Positions 4,412 through 13,742 of a DNA stretch of 40,604 nt are shown piece after piece; within the stretch, counting starts at the first letter, position 1, and the number at the start of each line of letters is the position of its first letter. The stretch covers positions 1 through 40,604 of the forward strand of contig CAJCHO010000116.1 of NCBI GenBank assembly GCA_903970145.1, in the 5' to 3' direction. The notes beneath the pieces were generated by a model. The model searched no databases. It saw only the letters and a program-made list of their open reading frames with translations, and was not told the origin of the DNA. A program made the translations under genes and the position numbers. The DNA is from Mycobacteriaceae bacterium (GTDB lineage Bacteria; Pseudomonadota; Gammaproteobacteria; Burkholderiales; Burkholderiaceae_D).

Positions 4412-7400
4412 ATGCACTATCCTCTTCCCAAGAATACTCAACGACAGCAGTGGCCAGCTCCGCCAGGTTCGGGTGACGCGTGGCTTCTGGCCCGTACGGC
4501 TCGGTCGCTGCGCGACGAAGGTCGTCGTCTCACCGTATTCTGCGCGAGCCCGTTCGATGCGCAACGTCTGTGTGACGAAATTGCCTTTTTCGATCCAGCG
4601 CTTGCGGTGTATCTGTTCCCCGATTGGGAAACATTGCCATATGACCAGTTCTCCCCTCACCAGGACCTGATCTCGGACCGGCTGCTGTCTCTTCACGAGG
4701 TGCGTAGCGGACGCTGCGAGGTGCTGCTGGTCCCTACCACGACTGCGCTTTATAGCCTTGCGCCGCCCGGCCACCTCGCGGCCTACACGTTTCTTTTCAA
4801 GAAGGGCGAGCGACTGGATGCCGACGGTCTCAAGGCGCAGCTGACCCTGGCCGGCTACCAGCATGTAGGCCAGGTCATGACACCCGGCGAGTACAGCGTG
4901 CGCGGCGGATTGATCGATCTGTTTCCCATGGGTTCGGCCCTCCCCTACCGGCTCGACCTGCTCGGCGAAGAAATCGAGACCATCCGCACCTTCGACGTGG
5001 ATACTCAGCGCAGTCTCTATCCGGTTCCGGAGGTCCGACTCCTCCCCGGTCGCGAATTTCCGCTCGACGAAGCGGCTCGCAACGCATTTCGCAGTCGCTG
5101 GCGCGAGCAATTCGAAGGCGACCCTAGCAAGTCCATCGTCTACCGCGATGTTGGCAACGGCATCCCGAGTGCCGGCATTGAGTATTACCTGCCCCTGTTT
5201 TTCGAGAACGTGGCGACCATCTTCGACTATATCGGAGCGGATTGCGTCGTCGCCTTGCATGGTGACAATGTCGCGGCAATCCAGCGCTTCTGGGCAGATA
5301 CCGAACAGCGCTACCGCTTTCTTTCGGCCGACCGGGAACGCCCTCTCCTGCCTCCAGCGCAAATGTTCCTCACCGAGGAGGGCTTCTTTTCCCGTGCCAA
5401 GACGCACGCGCGAATCAGCTTCAACCGGGAACCCGGGAATGCAGGACTTTTCGCGCCGCTACCCGACGTAGCTGTCGACCGGCGCGCCGAGGATCCGCTA
5501 GTGCGCCTAAAGCGCTTTCTCGACTTACCCGGGTCTCGCACGCTCGTTCTCGCCGAATCGGCGGGTCGGCGAGAGACGATGCTTCAATACTTTGCCGAGT
5601 ACGGAGTTCATCCGGAATCCGTCGACAACTTCAAGCAGTTTGTCAGTGGAACGATCCGCTTTGGCCTCGCGGTCGGGCCGCTCGCCTCTGGGTTCGCACT
5701 GACGGATCCGGCACTGACTGTCATCACTGAAACGGAACTCTACGCCGGCTCGGCCACACACCGCGCCCAGCGCCGACAGCAGGAAAGAGTCAGCGACGTC
5801 GAGATGATGGTGCGCGACCTCTCCGAGTTGCGCATCGGCGATCCGGTGGTTCACGCACAACACGGCATTGGTCGCTATCTCGGCCTGGTGAACATGGATC
5901 TTGGTGAAGGGGTGACCGAATTCCTGCACCTTGAGTATGCCGACGCAAGTAAACTCTACGTCCCGGTGGCGCAGCTGCACATCATTTCACGCTACTCGGG
6001 CGCAGCACCCGAGCAGGCCCCGCTGCATGCTCTGGGCTCAGGCCAATGGGACAAGGCGCGCCGTCGCGCCGCCCAGCAGATCCGTGATACAGCCGCCGAA
6101 TTGCTCAACATTTATGCCCGGCGTGCGACGCGCGCGGGACACGCCTTCCAGTATTCGCAGCACGACTACGAGGCGTTTGCCGCGAGTTTCGGATTTGAGG
6201 AAACGCCCGACCAGGCGGCAGCGATCACAGCAGTGATCGGCGACATGACTGCAGGCCGTCCCATGGACCGACTGGTGTGCGGCGATGTCGGGTTTGGCAA
6301 GACCGAGGTGGCGCTGCGCGCCGCCTTTGTCGCAGTCATGGGGGGCAAACAGATCGCCATCCTCGCGCCGACCACGCTTCTCTCGGAACAGCACTCCCAG
6401 ACTTTTTCGGACCGCTTCGCGGACTGGCCTGTGCGCATCGCCGAACTGTCGCGTTTTCGCTCGGCCAAGGAAGTCGCATCGGCGATCAAGGGGATTGCCG
6501 ATGGCACCATCGACATCGTCATTGGCACGCACAAGCTGCTCTCGCCGCAGGTGGAGTTTGCCCGACTGGGCCTCGTCATCATCGACGAGGAGCATCGATT
6601 TGGTGTGCGTCAGAAGGAGCGCATGAAGGAGCTGCGTGCCGAGGTGGACGTACTGACGCTCACTGCTACCCCGATCCCGCGGACCCTTGGTATGAGCCTC
6701 GAAGGCATTCGCGACTTCTCGGTCATCGCAACTGCCCCGCAAAAGCGACTGGCGATCAAGACCTTCGTGCGCCGTGAATCAGAAGGCACGATTCGCGAGG
6801 CGGTCCTGCGTGAGCTCAAGCGCGGCGGCCAGATCTACTATCTGCACAATGAGGTCGAGACCATCGAGAACCGACGCGCCGCGTTGGCCGCACTGCTACC
6901 GGAGGCGCGCATCGCCGTAGCCCACGGCCAGATGGGCGAACGGGATCTCGAGCGCGTCATGCGCGAGTTTTATCAGCAACGTCACAATGTGCTCCTGTGC
7001 ACTACTATCATCGAGACCGGCATCGACGTCCCAACCGCAAATACGATCATCATTCATCGGGCCGACCGATTCGGTCTCGCACAGTTGCACCAGCTGCGCG
7101 GACGAGTCGGGCGCTCTCATCACCAGGCCTATGCCTACCTGCTAGTACATGACGAACAGTCGCTGACGCGCCAGGCCCAGCTGCGACTTGAGGCGATTCA
7201 GCAGATGGAGGAGTTGGGGAGCGGCTTTTATCTCGCCATGCATGACCTGGAAATTCGCGGCGCTGGCGAAGTCCTTGGGGAGAACCAGTCAGGGGGCATG
7301 CACGAGATCGGCTTTCAGTTGTACAGCGAGATGCTCAACGAGGCCGTGAGCGCCCTCAAAGCTGGACGCGAGCCCGATCTGCTGGCACCGCTCGGAGCCA

Positions 7401-7846
7401 CCACCGAAATCAATCTGCACGTACCGGCACTGCTTCCTGATAGCTTTTGTGGTGATGTCCACGAGCGACTTTCGATTTACAAGCGTCTGGCGAACTGCAC
7501 GCACATTGATGCCCTACGCGACATCCAGGAGGAACTCGTGGACCGCTTTGGCAAACTGCCCGAACCTGGGAGCGCCCTGATCGAGACACACCGCTTGCGC
7601 CTGCTCGCCAAGCCCCTGGGTGTCGCCAAGATCGATGCCCATACCGAATCAGTCACCTTCCATTTCGTCCCTAATCCCCCGATTGACGCATTGAGCATCA
7701 TCAAGCTGGTGCAGGGCAATCGCCATCTGAAGCTGTTTGGGCCGGACCGCCTGCGCTTGACAGTATCTGCCCCTGAACTGGGCGCTCGAGTCGCCGCCAT
7801 CCGCTCGATCCTTAGCGCCCTGTCGCGCGACTCGGTCGCAGCATGA
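4412..7846 (+). CDS. mfd: Transcription-repair coupling factor Mfd
   Basis: An 1144-residue protein, close to the usual Mfd length (about 1150). It removes RNA polymerase stalled at DNA lesions and recruits UvrA. The N-terminal third is the UvrB-homology module (YLFPDWETLPYDQFSPH near residues 70-85). The CarD-like RNA-polymerase-interacting domain begins about residue 475 (GDPVVHAQHGIGRYLGL). The RecG-like motor has Walker A GDVGFGKTE (624-632), Walker B DEEH (725-728), and helicase motif VI QLRGRVGRS. The C-terminal autoinhibitory domain follows. ATG 4412 was chosen because the protein then starts at the family's normal place; the open frame reaches back to 4283 without similarity. TAGAAT at 4386-4391 may be a -10. 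Its last four bases overlap serB. Confidence 0.97.
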   Translation: MHYPLPKNTQRQQWPAPPGSGDAWLLARTARSLRDEGRRLTVFCASPFDAQRLCDEIAFFDPALAVYLFPDWETLPYDQFSPHQDLISDRLLSLHEVRSGRCEVLLVPTTTALYSLAPPGHLAAYTFLFKKGERLDADGLKAQLTLAGYQHVGQVMTPGEYSVRGGLIDLFPMGSALPYRLDLLGEEIETIRTFDVDTQRSLYPVPEVRLLPGREFPLDEAARNAFRSRWREQFEGDPSKSIVYRDVGNGIPSAGIEYYLPLFFENVATIFDYIGADCVVALHGDNVAAIQRFWADTEQRYRFLSADRERPLLPPAQMFLTEEGFFSRAKTHARISFNREPGNAGLFAPLPDVAVDRRAEDPLVRLKRFLDLPGSRTLVLAESAGRRETMLQYFAEYGVHPESVDNFKQFVSGTIRFGLAVGPLASGFALTDPALTVITETELYAGSATHRAQRRQQERVSDVEMMVRDLSELRIGDPVVHAQHGIGRYLGLVNMDLGEGVTEFLHLEYADASKLYVPVAQLHIISRYSGAAPEQAPLHALGSGQWDKARRRAAQQIRDTAAELLNIYARRATRAGHAFQYSQHDYEAFAASFGFEETPDQAAAITAVIGDMTAGRPMDRLVCGDVGFGKTEVALRAAFVAVMGGKQIAILAPTTLLSEQHSQTFSDRFADWPVRIAELSRFRSAKEVASAIKGIADGTIDIVIGTHKLLSPQVEFARLGLVIIDEEHRFGVRQKERMKELRAEVDVLTLTATPIPRTLGMSLEGIRDFSVIATAPQKRLAIKTFVRRESEGTIREAVLRELKRGGQIYYLHNEVETIENRRAALAALLPEARIAVAHGQMGERDLERVMREFYQQRHNVLLCTTIIETGIDVPTANTIIIHRADRFGLAQLHQLRGRVGRSHHQAYAYLLVHDEQSLTRQAQLRLEAIQQMEELGSGFYLAMHDLEIRGAGEVLGENQSGGMHEIGFQLYSEMLNEAVSALKAGREPDLLAPLGATTEINLHVPALLPDSFCGDVHERLSIYKRLANCTHIDALRDIQEELVDRFGKLPEPGSALIETHRLRLLAKPLGVAKIDAHTESVTFHFVPNPPIDALSIIKLVQGNRHLKLFGPDRLRLTVSAPELGARVAAIRSILSALSRDSVAA

Positions 7847-8712
7847 GCGCGGCGATGAATCTATTCATCAGCGGCAGAGAATCGGCACGCCGTGCGCTCG
7901 CTACGCGCATCGCCAGCGATCAGTCGCTCATCCTTCCAGTCGTGCAGACGATCCGCAATAGAACCGACCGCTACAGCGGGCTGCATCTGGCGCGCGGAGC
8001 CCTCGATGCTCTGCGGTCCGAAGCAGACTCGCTGGGGCTTGACTGGGCGATTCTTCCGGCCAAATCCGAACTAACTGACTTCGCACTGCTCGCCTTCGAC
8101 ATGGACTCCACCCTGATCGACATCGAATGCATCGATGAGATTGCCGATCTGGTTGGCAAAAAGACCGAAGTCGCGGCGATCACCGCAGCCAGTATGCGGG
8201 GCGAGATCGCCGACTTCTCAGATAGTCTGCTCCAGCGGGTCGCCCTGCTCAAGGGGGTTCCGGAGAGCGCCCTTGAGCAGGTCTATCGCGAACGTCTTCA
8301 CCTGAATCCGGGCGCCAGCGAGCTGATCACCGCCGCTCGCAGGCGTGGCCTGAAAACCCTGCTCGCGTCCGGCGGATTCACGTTCTTTACCGAGCGATTA
8401 CGCGACCGGCTCGATCTCGACTACACCTACGCCAATACTCTCGCGGTCGCAGGCGGCGTCCTGACAGGTGCAGTCGTCGGCCCGATCGTCGATGCGAACA
8501 GGAAGCGCGAGGCCCTATTGCGTTGCTGCGTCGAGCTCGGTGTGCCCGCCGATCGCGCCATCGCCATCGGCGACGGCGCCAATGACCTGCTGATGCTGGG
8601 CGCTGCAGGACTCAGCGTGGCCTATCACGCCAAGCCTGTGGTCGCGCGCGAGGCGCACTGCGCGATCCGCTTTGGTGGATGGGATCTGTTGCTCGACTGG
8701 TTAGGCGACTAA
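7843..8712 (+). CDS. serB: Phosphoserine phosphatase SerB
   Basis: A 289-residue HAD-superfamily phosphatase that makes L-serine from O-phospho-L-serine, the last step of the phosphorylated serine pathway, in the cytoplasm. Motif I DMDSTLI carries the nucleophile Asp86 and acid/base Asp88; motif II is the Ser in LASGGFTFF; motif III GDGANDL near 243-249 holds the Mg-binding acidic residues. About 80 N-terminal residues precede the catalytic core, as in longer SerB forms. The start overlaps the mfd stop by four bases (ATGA), so the two genes are co-transcribed. The next gene is convergent 25 bases away. Confidence 0.96.
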   Translation: MSAAMNLFISGRESARRALATRIASDQSLILPVVQTIRNRTDRYSGLHLARGALDALRSEADSLGLDWAILPAKSELTDFALLAFDMDSTLIDIECIDEIADLVGKKTEVAAITAASMRGEIADFSDSLLQRVALLKGVPESALEQVYRERLHLNPGASELITAARRRGLKTLLASGGFTFFTERLRDRLDLDYTYANTLAVAGGVLTGAVVGPIVDANRKREALLRCCVELGVPADRAIAIGDGANDLLMLGAAGLSVAYHAKPVVAREAHCAIRFGGWDLLLDWLGD

Positions 8713-8737
8713 ACTCGTCCCCTAAATGCGATTCGCA

Positions 8738-11239
8738 TCAAGCGTCGCGCAGGCTCGCCAGTGGCGGCTGATTGAGAACCGGACGCAGACCCAGCCAGCC
8801 GCCAAGAAGCGCGATCAATACTCCACCAAAGGTTCCTATGACCCAGGTCGACGTCGAAAACCGGTAGTCAAAATGAAAAACATAGCTCGCTAGGCAGTAA
8901 CCGATCGCCACAGCCCCGGCGGCGGCGAGCAATCCCGAAATCAGGCCAAGAAGCGCGAACTCGATTAGGTGCACCTTGGCCAGGTGATTGCGCGACGCAC
9001 CCAGGGCGCGCAACAAAGCCGCCTCGCGCGTGCGCTCGTCGCGCGAAGACAGCAACGCCGCGTACAAAACCAGAAGACCCGCGACAAGCGTGAACGCAAA
9101 CAGGAATTCGATGGCGGCGATTACCTGGTCGAGAATCCCCTGAATCTGACGCAGCACGGCCCCCATGTCGATCACGGTGACATTGGGGAAGGCGCGCACC
9201 AGCTCATTGATCACCGACGCCTGGGTTTGGTCGATATGGAAAGCCGTAATCCAGGTTTGAGGCATCGATTCAAGTGCTTTGGGCGGGAAAATCACGAAAA
9301 AATTGACGTGCATCGAATCCCAGTCGAGTTTGCGCAGGCTGGTAACACGCCCGCTTACTTCCTGATCTGCGACGCTAAAGACCAGAACATCGTTCAGATG
9401 CACATTCAATGACCGGGCGACCCCTTCCTCCATGGACAACTCACCCGTGGCGTCGACAGCGAACCAGCTACCGGCAGCGATTCGATTGTGTGCAGGCAGC
9501 TCAGTCCCATAGGACAGATTGAACTCCCGATCGACGAGGCGCTTGGCAGAATCGTCGGCGTAGGCTTTTGCGCTTACCGCTCGGTCATTGATGCGCAGCA
9601 GACGGCCTCGTACCATCGGCGCCAGATCAAAGCTGCCAATGCCGAGCGCCCGCACGCGCTCAGTGAAAGTGGCTCGCTGCTCGGGAAGGATGTTGATGAC
9701 AAAGCGATTGGGCGCGTCGGGAGATACCGAATTGCGCCATCCCGCTACCAAATCGTTGCGCGTTACTGAGAGTAGCAAGAGCGCCATCAAGCCAAGCGCC
9801 AGAGCCACGATCTGCACGATGACAGCCAGCGGACGCCTGCGCAGCGAGGCTATCGCAAAGCGTATTGAATTGACTGCCTGGGTGCTCTGTCGCAACACCC
9901 CGAGCAGGCGCAGCAGCAGCCAACTACACGACGCGAAAACGAGGAAGGCAAGGCAGAACCCGCCGGCCGTCCAGAGACCCACCTTGAGGTCGCGCGCTGA
10001 CCAGAGCAGCAACACAATGAACAGAATCGTCCCGCAAAGATAGCCAATTGCAGTGCCGGCGCTGGGCAAGCCGACATCGCGGCGCAGCACGCGTACCGGC
10101 GGTACCTGACGCAGCTGCACGATGGGCGGCAAAGCAAAGCCGATCACGAGCACAAAGCCGACCAGAAATCCCTGTAAGGCAGGCAGCACACCCGGGGCTG
10201 GTAATTCAGCTTGTATGATCGACCCGAGAATGAGCACGAACGCAAAGTGAGTGGCCAGGCCGAAGAGCACTCCGAGAAAACATCCAACGAAGCCGAGCGC
10301 GACGAATTCGCTCAGATAGGTTGCCAGCAGTTGATTCTGACTTGCACCCAGGCAGCGCATCACCGCACACGCATCCAGGTGGCGCTCGCTAAAGCGGCGT
10401 GCCGCGACAGCGATGGCAACTGCTGCCAGCAGCGCGGTCAGTAGCGCCACAAGCGCAAGAAACTGTTGCGCGCGGTCCAGTGCCGCACGGATTTCAGGAC
10501 GCACATTGTCGATTGATTCCAGCCGCTGGCCACGTCCCAGTCGATCCTGCAACTGCCGGCGCTCTGTTGCGACGTCCTCATCTGCCCCGGCGATCAGCAG
10601 TCGATAGGTCGCGCGACTGCCCACAGTAACAAGACCGGTCGATTCGAGATCCTCGATGCGCATTAACAGCCGCGGCGCAATGTTTACGAACGACAGGCCG
10701 CGATCAGGCTCCTGCGTCAGAACCTGGGTAATGCGTAAGGTTCGCGTGCCAAGCTCGATGCTGGCCCCAACAGCCAGCTGCAGTTGATTCAGCAGCTCGG
10801 GATCCACCCAGACTTCCCCTGGGCCGGGCCGCTCGGAGGTAACGCGATCGATCCCGTTGGGCGAGTTGGCTACGCGCAGGCTGCCGCGCAGCGGATAGCC
10901 TTCGGAAACCGCCTTGACTGCGGCCAGGCGGGCCGCGTCCGGTGCCTGCACCATGCTTGGAAAGGTGATCGTCTGTGCTGTACTCAGACGCTGCTGATGA
11001 ACCGCTTGCCTGATCGCCTCGTCAATCGGCGCATCGGCCGAGAGCACCAGATCGGCGCCCATGAGGCGCTGTGCATCACGCTCCAGTCCGCTGTGCAGGC
11101 GTTCGGTAAAAAAGGCAACGCTGGTTATCGCGCCAACCGCCAGCACCAGCGAGAGCAGCAACAGGCGCAATTCGCCTGATCGCCAGTCGCGTCCGAGCAG
11201 GCGCACGCCTAGACGGGCCCCGTTGCCAAGCGCGCTCAT
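8738..11239 (-). CDS. FtsX-type ABC transporter permease (YbbP-like)
   Basis: About 833 residues from ATG 11239; the frame stays open to GTG 11299. The topology is that of YbbP/LolC-like MacB-FtsX permeases. An N-terminal helix (LRLLLLSLVLAVGAITSVAFF) is followed by a large periplasmic domain. A bundle of hydrophobic helices around residues 280-480 includes the FtsX motif (VMRCLGASQNQLLATYLSEF). A second periplasmic domain precedes the repeated FtsX motif at the C-terminus (REAALLRALGASRNHLAKVHLIEF). Such proteins act with an ATPase of the LolD/YbbA type, probably on envelope lipids or lipoproteins, or in lysophospholipase export. No ATPase gene is adjacent, so the partner is elsewhere. The start at 11239 was chosen by family resemblance; AAGGAG near 11266 leaves an earlier start possible. 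Confidence 0.85.
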   Translation of the reverse strand: MSALGNGARLGVRLLGRDWRSGELRLLLLSLVLAVGAITSVAFFTERLHSGLERDAQRLMGADLVLSADAPIDEAIRQAVHQQRLSTAQTITFPSMVQAPDAARLAAVKAVSEGYPLRGSLRVANSPNGIDRVTSERPGPGEVWVDPELLNQLQLAVGASIELGTRTLRITQVLTQEPDRGLSFVNIAPRLLMRIEDLESTGLVTVGSRATYRLLIAGADEDVATERRQLQDRLGRGQRLESIDNVRPEIRAALDRAQQFLALVALLTALLAAVAIAVAARRFSERHLDACAVMRCLGASQNQLLATYLSEFVALGFVGCFLGVLFGLATHFAFVLILGSIIQAELPAPGVLPALQGFLVGFVLVIGFALPPIVQLRQVPPVRVLRRDVGLPSAGTAIGYLCGTILFIVLLLWSARDLKVGLWTAGGFCLAFLVFASCSWLLLRLLGVLRQSTQAVNSIRFAIASLRRRPLAVIVQIVALALGLMALLLLSVTRNDLVAGWRNSVSPDAPNRFVINILPEQRATFTERVRALGIGSFDLAPMVRGRLLRINDRAVSAKAYADDSAKRLVDREFNLSYGTELPAHNRIAAGSWFAVDATGELSMEEGVARSLNVHLNDVLVFSVADQEVSGRVTSLRKLDWDSMHVNFFVIFPPKALESMPQTWITAFHIDQTQASVINELVRAFPNVTVIDMGAVLRQIQGILDQVIAAIEFLFAFTLVAGLLVLYAALLSSRDERTREAALLRALGASRNHLAKVHLIEFALLGLISGLLAAAGAVAIGYCLASYVFHFDYRFSTSTWVIGTFGGVLIALLGGWLGLRPVLNQPPLASLRDA

Positions 11240-11350
11240 GAACGGACCATCACGGCGAATCATCTCCTTGGATACAGCGGGTATCGGGGTTTGTGGCACG
11301 GCAAAAACCAGGGCATTTGACGCCGCCGTGTCAGTCGGTTAATGTTAAGG

Positions 11351-11362
11351 GAACAATCGTTC
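11351..11362. promoter_or_regulatory. GAAC-N4-GTTC palindrome, candidate SOS box
   Basis: GAACAATCGTTC is an inverted repeat with four-base spacing 147 bases before imuA and next to a TATAGA -10-like box (11366-11371). The same half-sites and spacing define the LexA box of Gram-positive bacteria. imuA-imuB-dnaE2 operons are normally under LexA control. No CTGT-N8-ACAG box is visible in this intergenic region. The site is shared with the divergent permease gene. Confidence 0.4.
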
Positions 11363-11460
11363 ACTTATAGAAAATGCGCTCTCTATCCTCTCCACGCAAT
11401 GCTCGGGCATGCCCCACGCAAGTGAGGTATTTGCCTTGCTATTGTGCCATCGGCAGCCCA

Positions 11461-11491
11461 AGCCCGGGATTGCCCGGGCTGTGAAGCCCGG
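11461..11491 (+). promoter_or_regulatory. Two mutually exclusive leader hairpins before imuA
   Basis: AGCCCGGG (11461-11468) pairs perfectly with CCCGGGCT (11473-11480) around ATTG. The same CCGGGCT (11474-11480) also pairs perfectly with AGCCCGG (11485-11491) around GTGA, a GNRA-type tetraloop. The central strand can form only one of them. The second ends 17 bases before the imuA ATG, which has no recognisable Shine-Dalgarno sequence. This could control translation or early termination, or be a simple triplication. Confidence 0.5.
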
Positions 11492-11508
11492 CGCTCACCG
11501 TCTTTTCG

Positions 11509-12318
11509 ATGAACACCTTGCCCCCATTGCCGGCTGCGCTGGAGCAAATCCCGACGAACCTACGCGAACACCTCTGGCGTGGTGATGCGCTCGTCAAGGT
11601 ACAACGCAGCGTGGCGAGCGGCTTTGCTGCGCTTGATCAGGAACTACCCGGCCATGGCTGGCCAACCCATGGCCTGACCGAAATCCTGCTTGCCAGCCCG
11701 GGCATAGGCGAATTGCGCCTGCTCATGCCAGGATTGGCAGCGGTAGTACAGGCGCAGCGTCCGATCCTGCTGCTGACCCCGGGGCCACTCGTGCACTGCC
11801 AAGCCTGTCCAGATGGCTTGAGACACCTCGGCATTGCCCCGCACCAGCTCATGCATATTGATGTGCCACGCATCGAAGATCGCCTGTGGGTCATCGAGCA
11901 GAGCCTCAAAAGCGCTGCCTGTGCGGCAGTACTGGCATGGCTGCCAGAAGTACGCGCTGACGCCTTACGCCGCCTGCAAGTCGCGGCAGCCAATAACAAT
12001 GGACTGTGCTTTGTTTTCCGGCCAACGTGCGCTCGCCATGACGCCAGTCCGGCAACTCTGCGCCTGCTGCTCGAACCCGGCAGTGCAATGAGCCAGCAAC
12101 GTGCGCTCGCGGTACATCTGATCAAACGCCGCGGTCCGCTCCTTGAACGCGCGCTCTGCCTGGATGTCGGCACACCACGTCCCTTGCGCATCCGTCCCGG
12201 CATAAGCAGGCCGGTCTCTCCAAAACCCGTGGTCCATCCCCTCCCCACCGATCATGCTGTGGTTCGCTCTTCACTATCCGCTGCTGGCAATCGATTGCAT
12301 CGAACGCCGTATGCCTGA
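11509..12318 (+). CDS. imuA: ImuA translesion-synthesis accessory protein
   Basis: A 269-residue RecA-fold-like protein of the ImuA family. ImuA is the first gene of the damage-inducible imuA-imuB-dnaE2 cassette and is needed, with ImuB, for mutagenic bypass by DnaE2. Family text is clear: LWRGDALVKVQRSVASGFAALD, then PTHGLTEILLASPGIGELRLLMP around residues 51-75, and LPEVRADALRRLQVAA. The GIGE stretch replaces the canonical RecA Walker A, as usual in this family. Its 3' end overlaps imuB by 65 bases in another frame, so the C-terminal tail (after about residue 235) may be loosely constrained. It has no ribosome binding site but has two leader hairpins. Confidence 0.93.
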   Translation: MNTLPPLPAALEQIPTNLREHLWRGDALVKVQRSVASGFAALDQELPGHGWPTHGLTEILLASPGIGELRLLMPGLAAVVQAQRPILLLTPGPLVHCQACPDGLRHLGIAPHQLMHIDVPRIEDRLWVIEQSLKSAACAAVLAWLPEVRADALRRLQVAAANNNGLCFVFRPTCARHDASPATLRLLLEPGSAMSQQRALAVHLIKRRGPLLERALCLDVGTPRPLRIRPGISRPVSPKPVVHPLPTDHAVVRSSLSAAGNRLHRTPYA

Positions 12319-13735
12319 TGCCATACGACCGGCGCTGGCAGTGGTCCAGAACGAAGGGCCGCGCCGTGTCGTGGCCATGGCCAATCACGCGGCGCGCACC
12401 CAGGGAGTGAATGCCCAGCAGACTCTGGCAACAGCTCTCGCCCTGTGTCCGGAATTGCTTGTTATCGAGCGCGACCTCATCCAGGAGCAGCAGATTATTC
12501 GTGAAGCAGCACTAGCCACCTTGCGCTATACCCCGAACGTGAGTCTGCGCAGCAGCGGTGTGCTGCTTGAATTGGCAGCCAGCGTGCGTCTGTTCGGTGG
12601 CAAGTCGAGCCTGCTCGCGGCGATCCGCCAGACCTGTCGCACGCTCGGCCTGACCACCAGCATTGGGATTGCTCCCAATTCGCAGGCGGCGTGGCTGCTC
12701 GCACACGCAGCACCCAGCGGCGGCATGCGCACCTGTCGCAGCGACACTCTGGCTGCCACACTCGACACCCAGGCCCTGCATTTTTTCGAGGCGGCTACCC
12801 CGCATCTGGCGATTTTTGAGGGTATCGGCTGTGCGACGCTGGGGGCGTTGCGGCGTCTGCCCCGTTCCGGCCTGGTAAGACGCTTTGGCAGCGCCCTCAT
12901 AAATGCACTCGACAGCACCTATGGCAAGCACCCCGAGGCTCATTGCTGGTTCAGTGCGCCAGCACATTTTTCAACACGCATCGAACTCATGGCGCGTGCC
13001 GACAATACCGCCAGTCTCCATGGAGTGATCGAACATCTGCTGGTCCAGTTGGCGGGCTGGTTGACAGCACGCCATTGCGCGGTCGGTGTCCTGACCCTGA
13101 CTCTGTACCATGAGGCATGGCAGCGCAAAGGGGCACACAGCACGCCCCTGCAGTTGCGCCTGGCCCAGGCCAGCAACGATGCCAGATACCTGTTTGGCCT
13201 GTTGCGTGAGCGCCTGGCAAGACTGGTGCTCGACGCGCCGGTGGAAGCCCTGGGACTGTCGGCAGACGACTACTGCCAGAGCACGATGCCAAGCTACGAT
13301 CTTTTCCCGGGGCCGCACAACAACGCCATCACGCTCAATCACCTGTGCGAGAAGATCAGCGCACGGCTTGGCCCCCTTGCGCTGCGGCAGATCCACAGCG
13401 TAGCTGATCACCGTCCGGAAAAGTCCTGGAACTCCAGTCCGTACGATGCGCAGACTCCTCATCCGGCAGCGACCCGGTCAGACACAGCGCGGCCCAGTTG
13501 GCTCATGGCGATACCCGAGGCCCTGTCAGTGCACGGCCATCGACCGGTCTACGGGTCGGAACTGACGCTTTTGAGCGGACCGGAACGTATCGAATCCGGC
13601 TGGTGGGACGATGCACCAATAGCTCGCGATTACTACATTGCCGAAAACACCCTCGGCCAGCTGCTGTGGATATTCTGCGAGCGACAGCACCAGCCCGGTA
13701 ACGCTGCCTGGTACCTGCACGGTCTGTTCGCCTAA
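12254..13735 (+). CDS. imuB: ImuB, Y-family polymerase-like mutasome protein
   Basis: A 493-residue protein with DinB/UmuC-like architecture: palm and fingers to about residue 230 (LWFALHYPLLAIDCIE; SVRLFGGKSSLLAAI; TTSIGIAPNSQAAWLLAHA), helix-hairpin-helix-like GIGCATLGALRRLPRSGL, and a little-finger region, then a C-terminal tail. The acidic catalytic residues of active Y-family polymerases are not at the usual places (the first motif reads HYPLLAID rather than D-x-D), as in known ImuB proteins, which bridge DnaE2, ImuA and the beta clamp. A clamp-binding-like SYDLFPG lies near residue 352. The start overlaps imuA. Seven bases separate the stop from the next gene. Confidence 0.93.
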   Translation: MLWFALHYPLLAIDCIERRMPDAIRPALAVVQNEGPRRVVAMANHAARTQGVNAQQTLATALALCPELLVIERDLIQEQQIIREAALATLRYTPNVSLRSSGVLLELAASVRLFGGKSSLLAAIRQTCRTLGLTTSIGIAPNSQAAWLLAHAAPSGGMRTCRSDTLAATLDTQALHFFEAATPHLAIFEGIGCATLGALRRLPRSGLVRRFGSALINALDSTYGKHPEAHCWFSAPAHFSTRIELMARADNTASLHGVIEHLLVQLAGWLTARHCAVGVLTLTLYHEAWQRKGAHSTPLQLRLAQASNDARYLFGLLRERLARLVLDAPVEALGLSADDYCQSTMPSYDLFPGPHNNAITLNHLCEKISARLGPLALRQIHSVADHRPEKSWNSSPYDAQTPHPAATRSDTARPSWLMAIPEALSVHGHRPVYGSELTLLSGPERIESGWWDDAPIARDYYIAENTLGQLLWIFCERQHQPGNAAWYLHGLFA

Positions 13736-13742
13736 GCCTGCC

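Noticed and set aside
4385..5407. 340-residue minus-strand frame inside mfd (also 6038-6742)
   Set aside because: They lie entirely opposite conserved mfd domains and show no recognisable domain.
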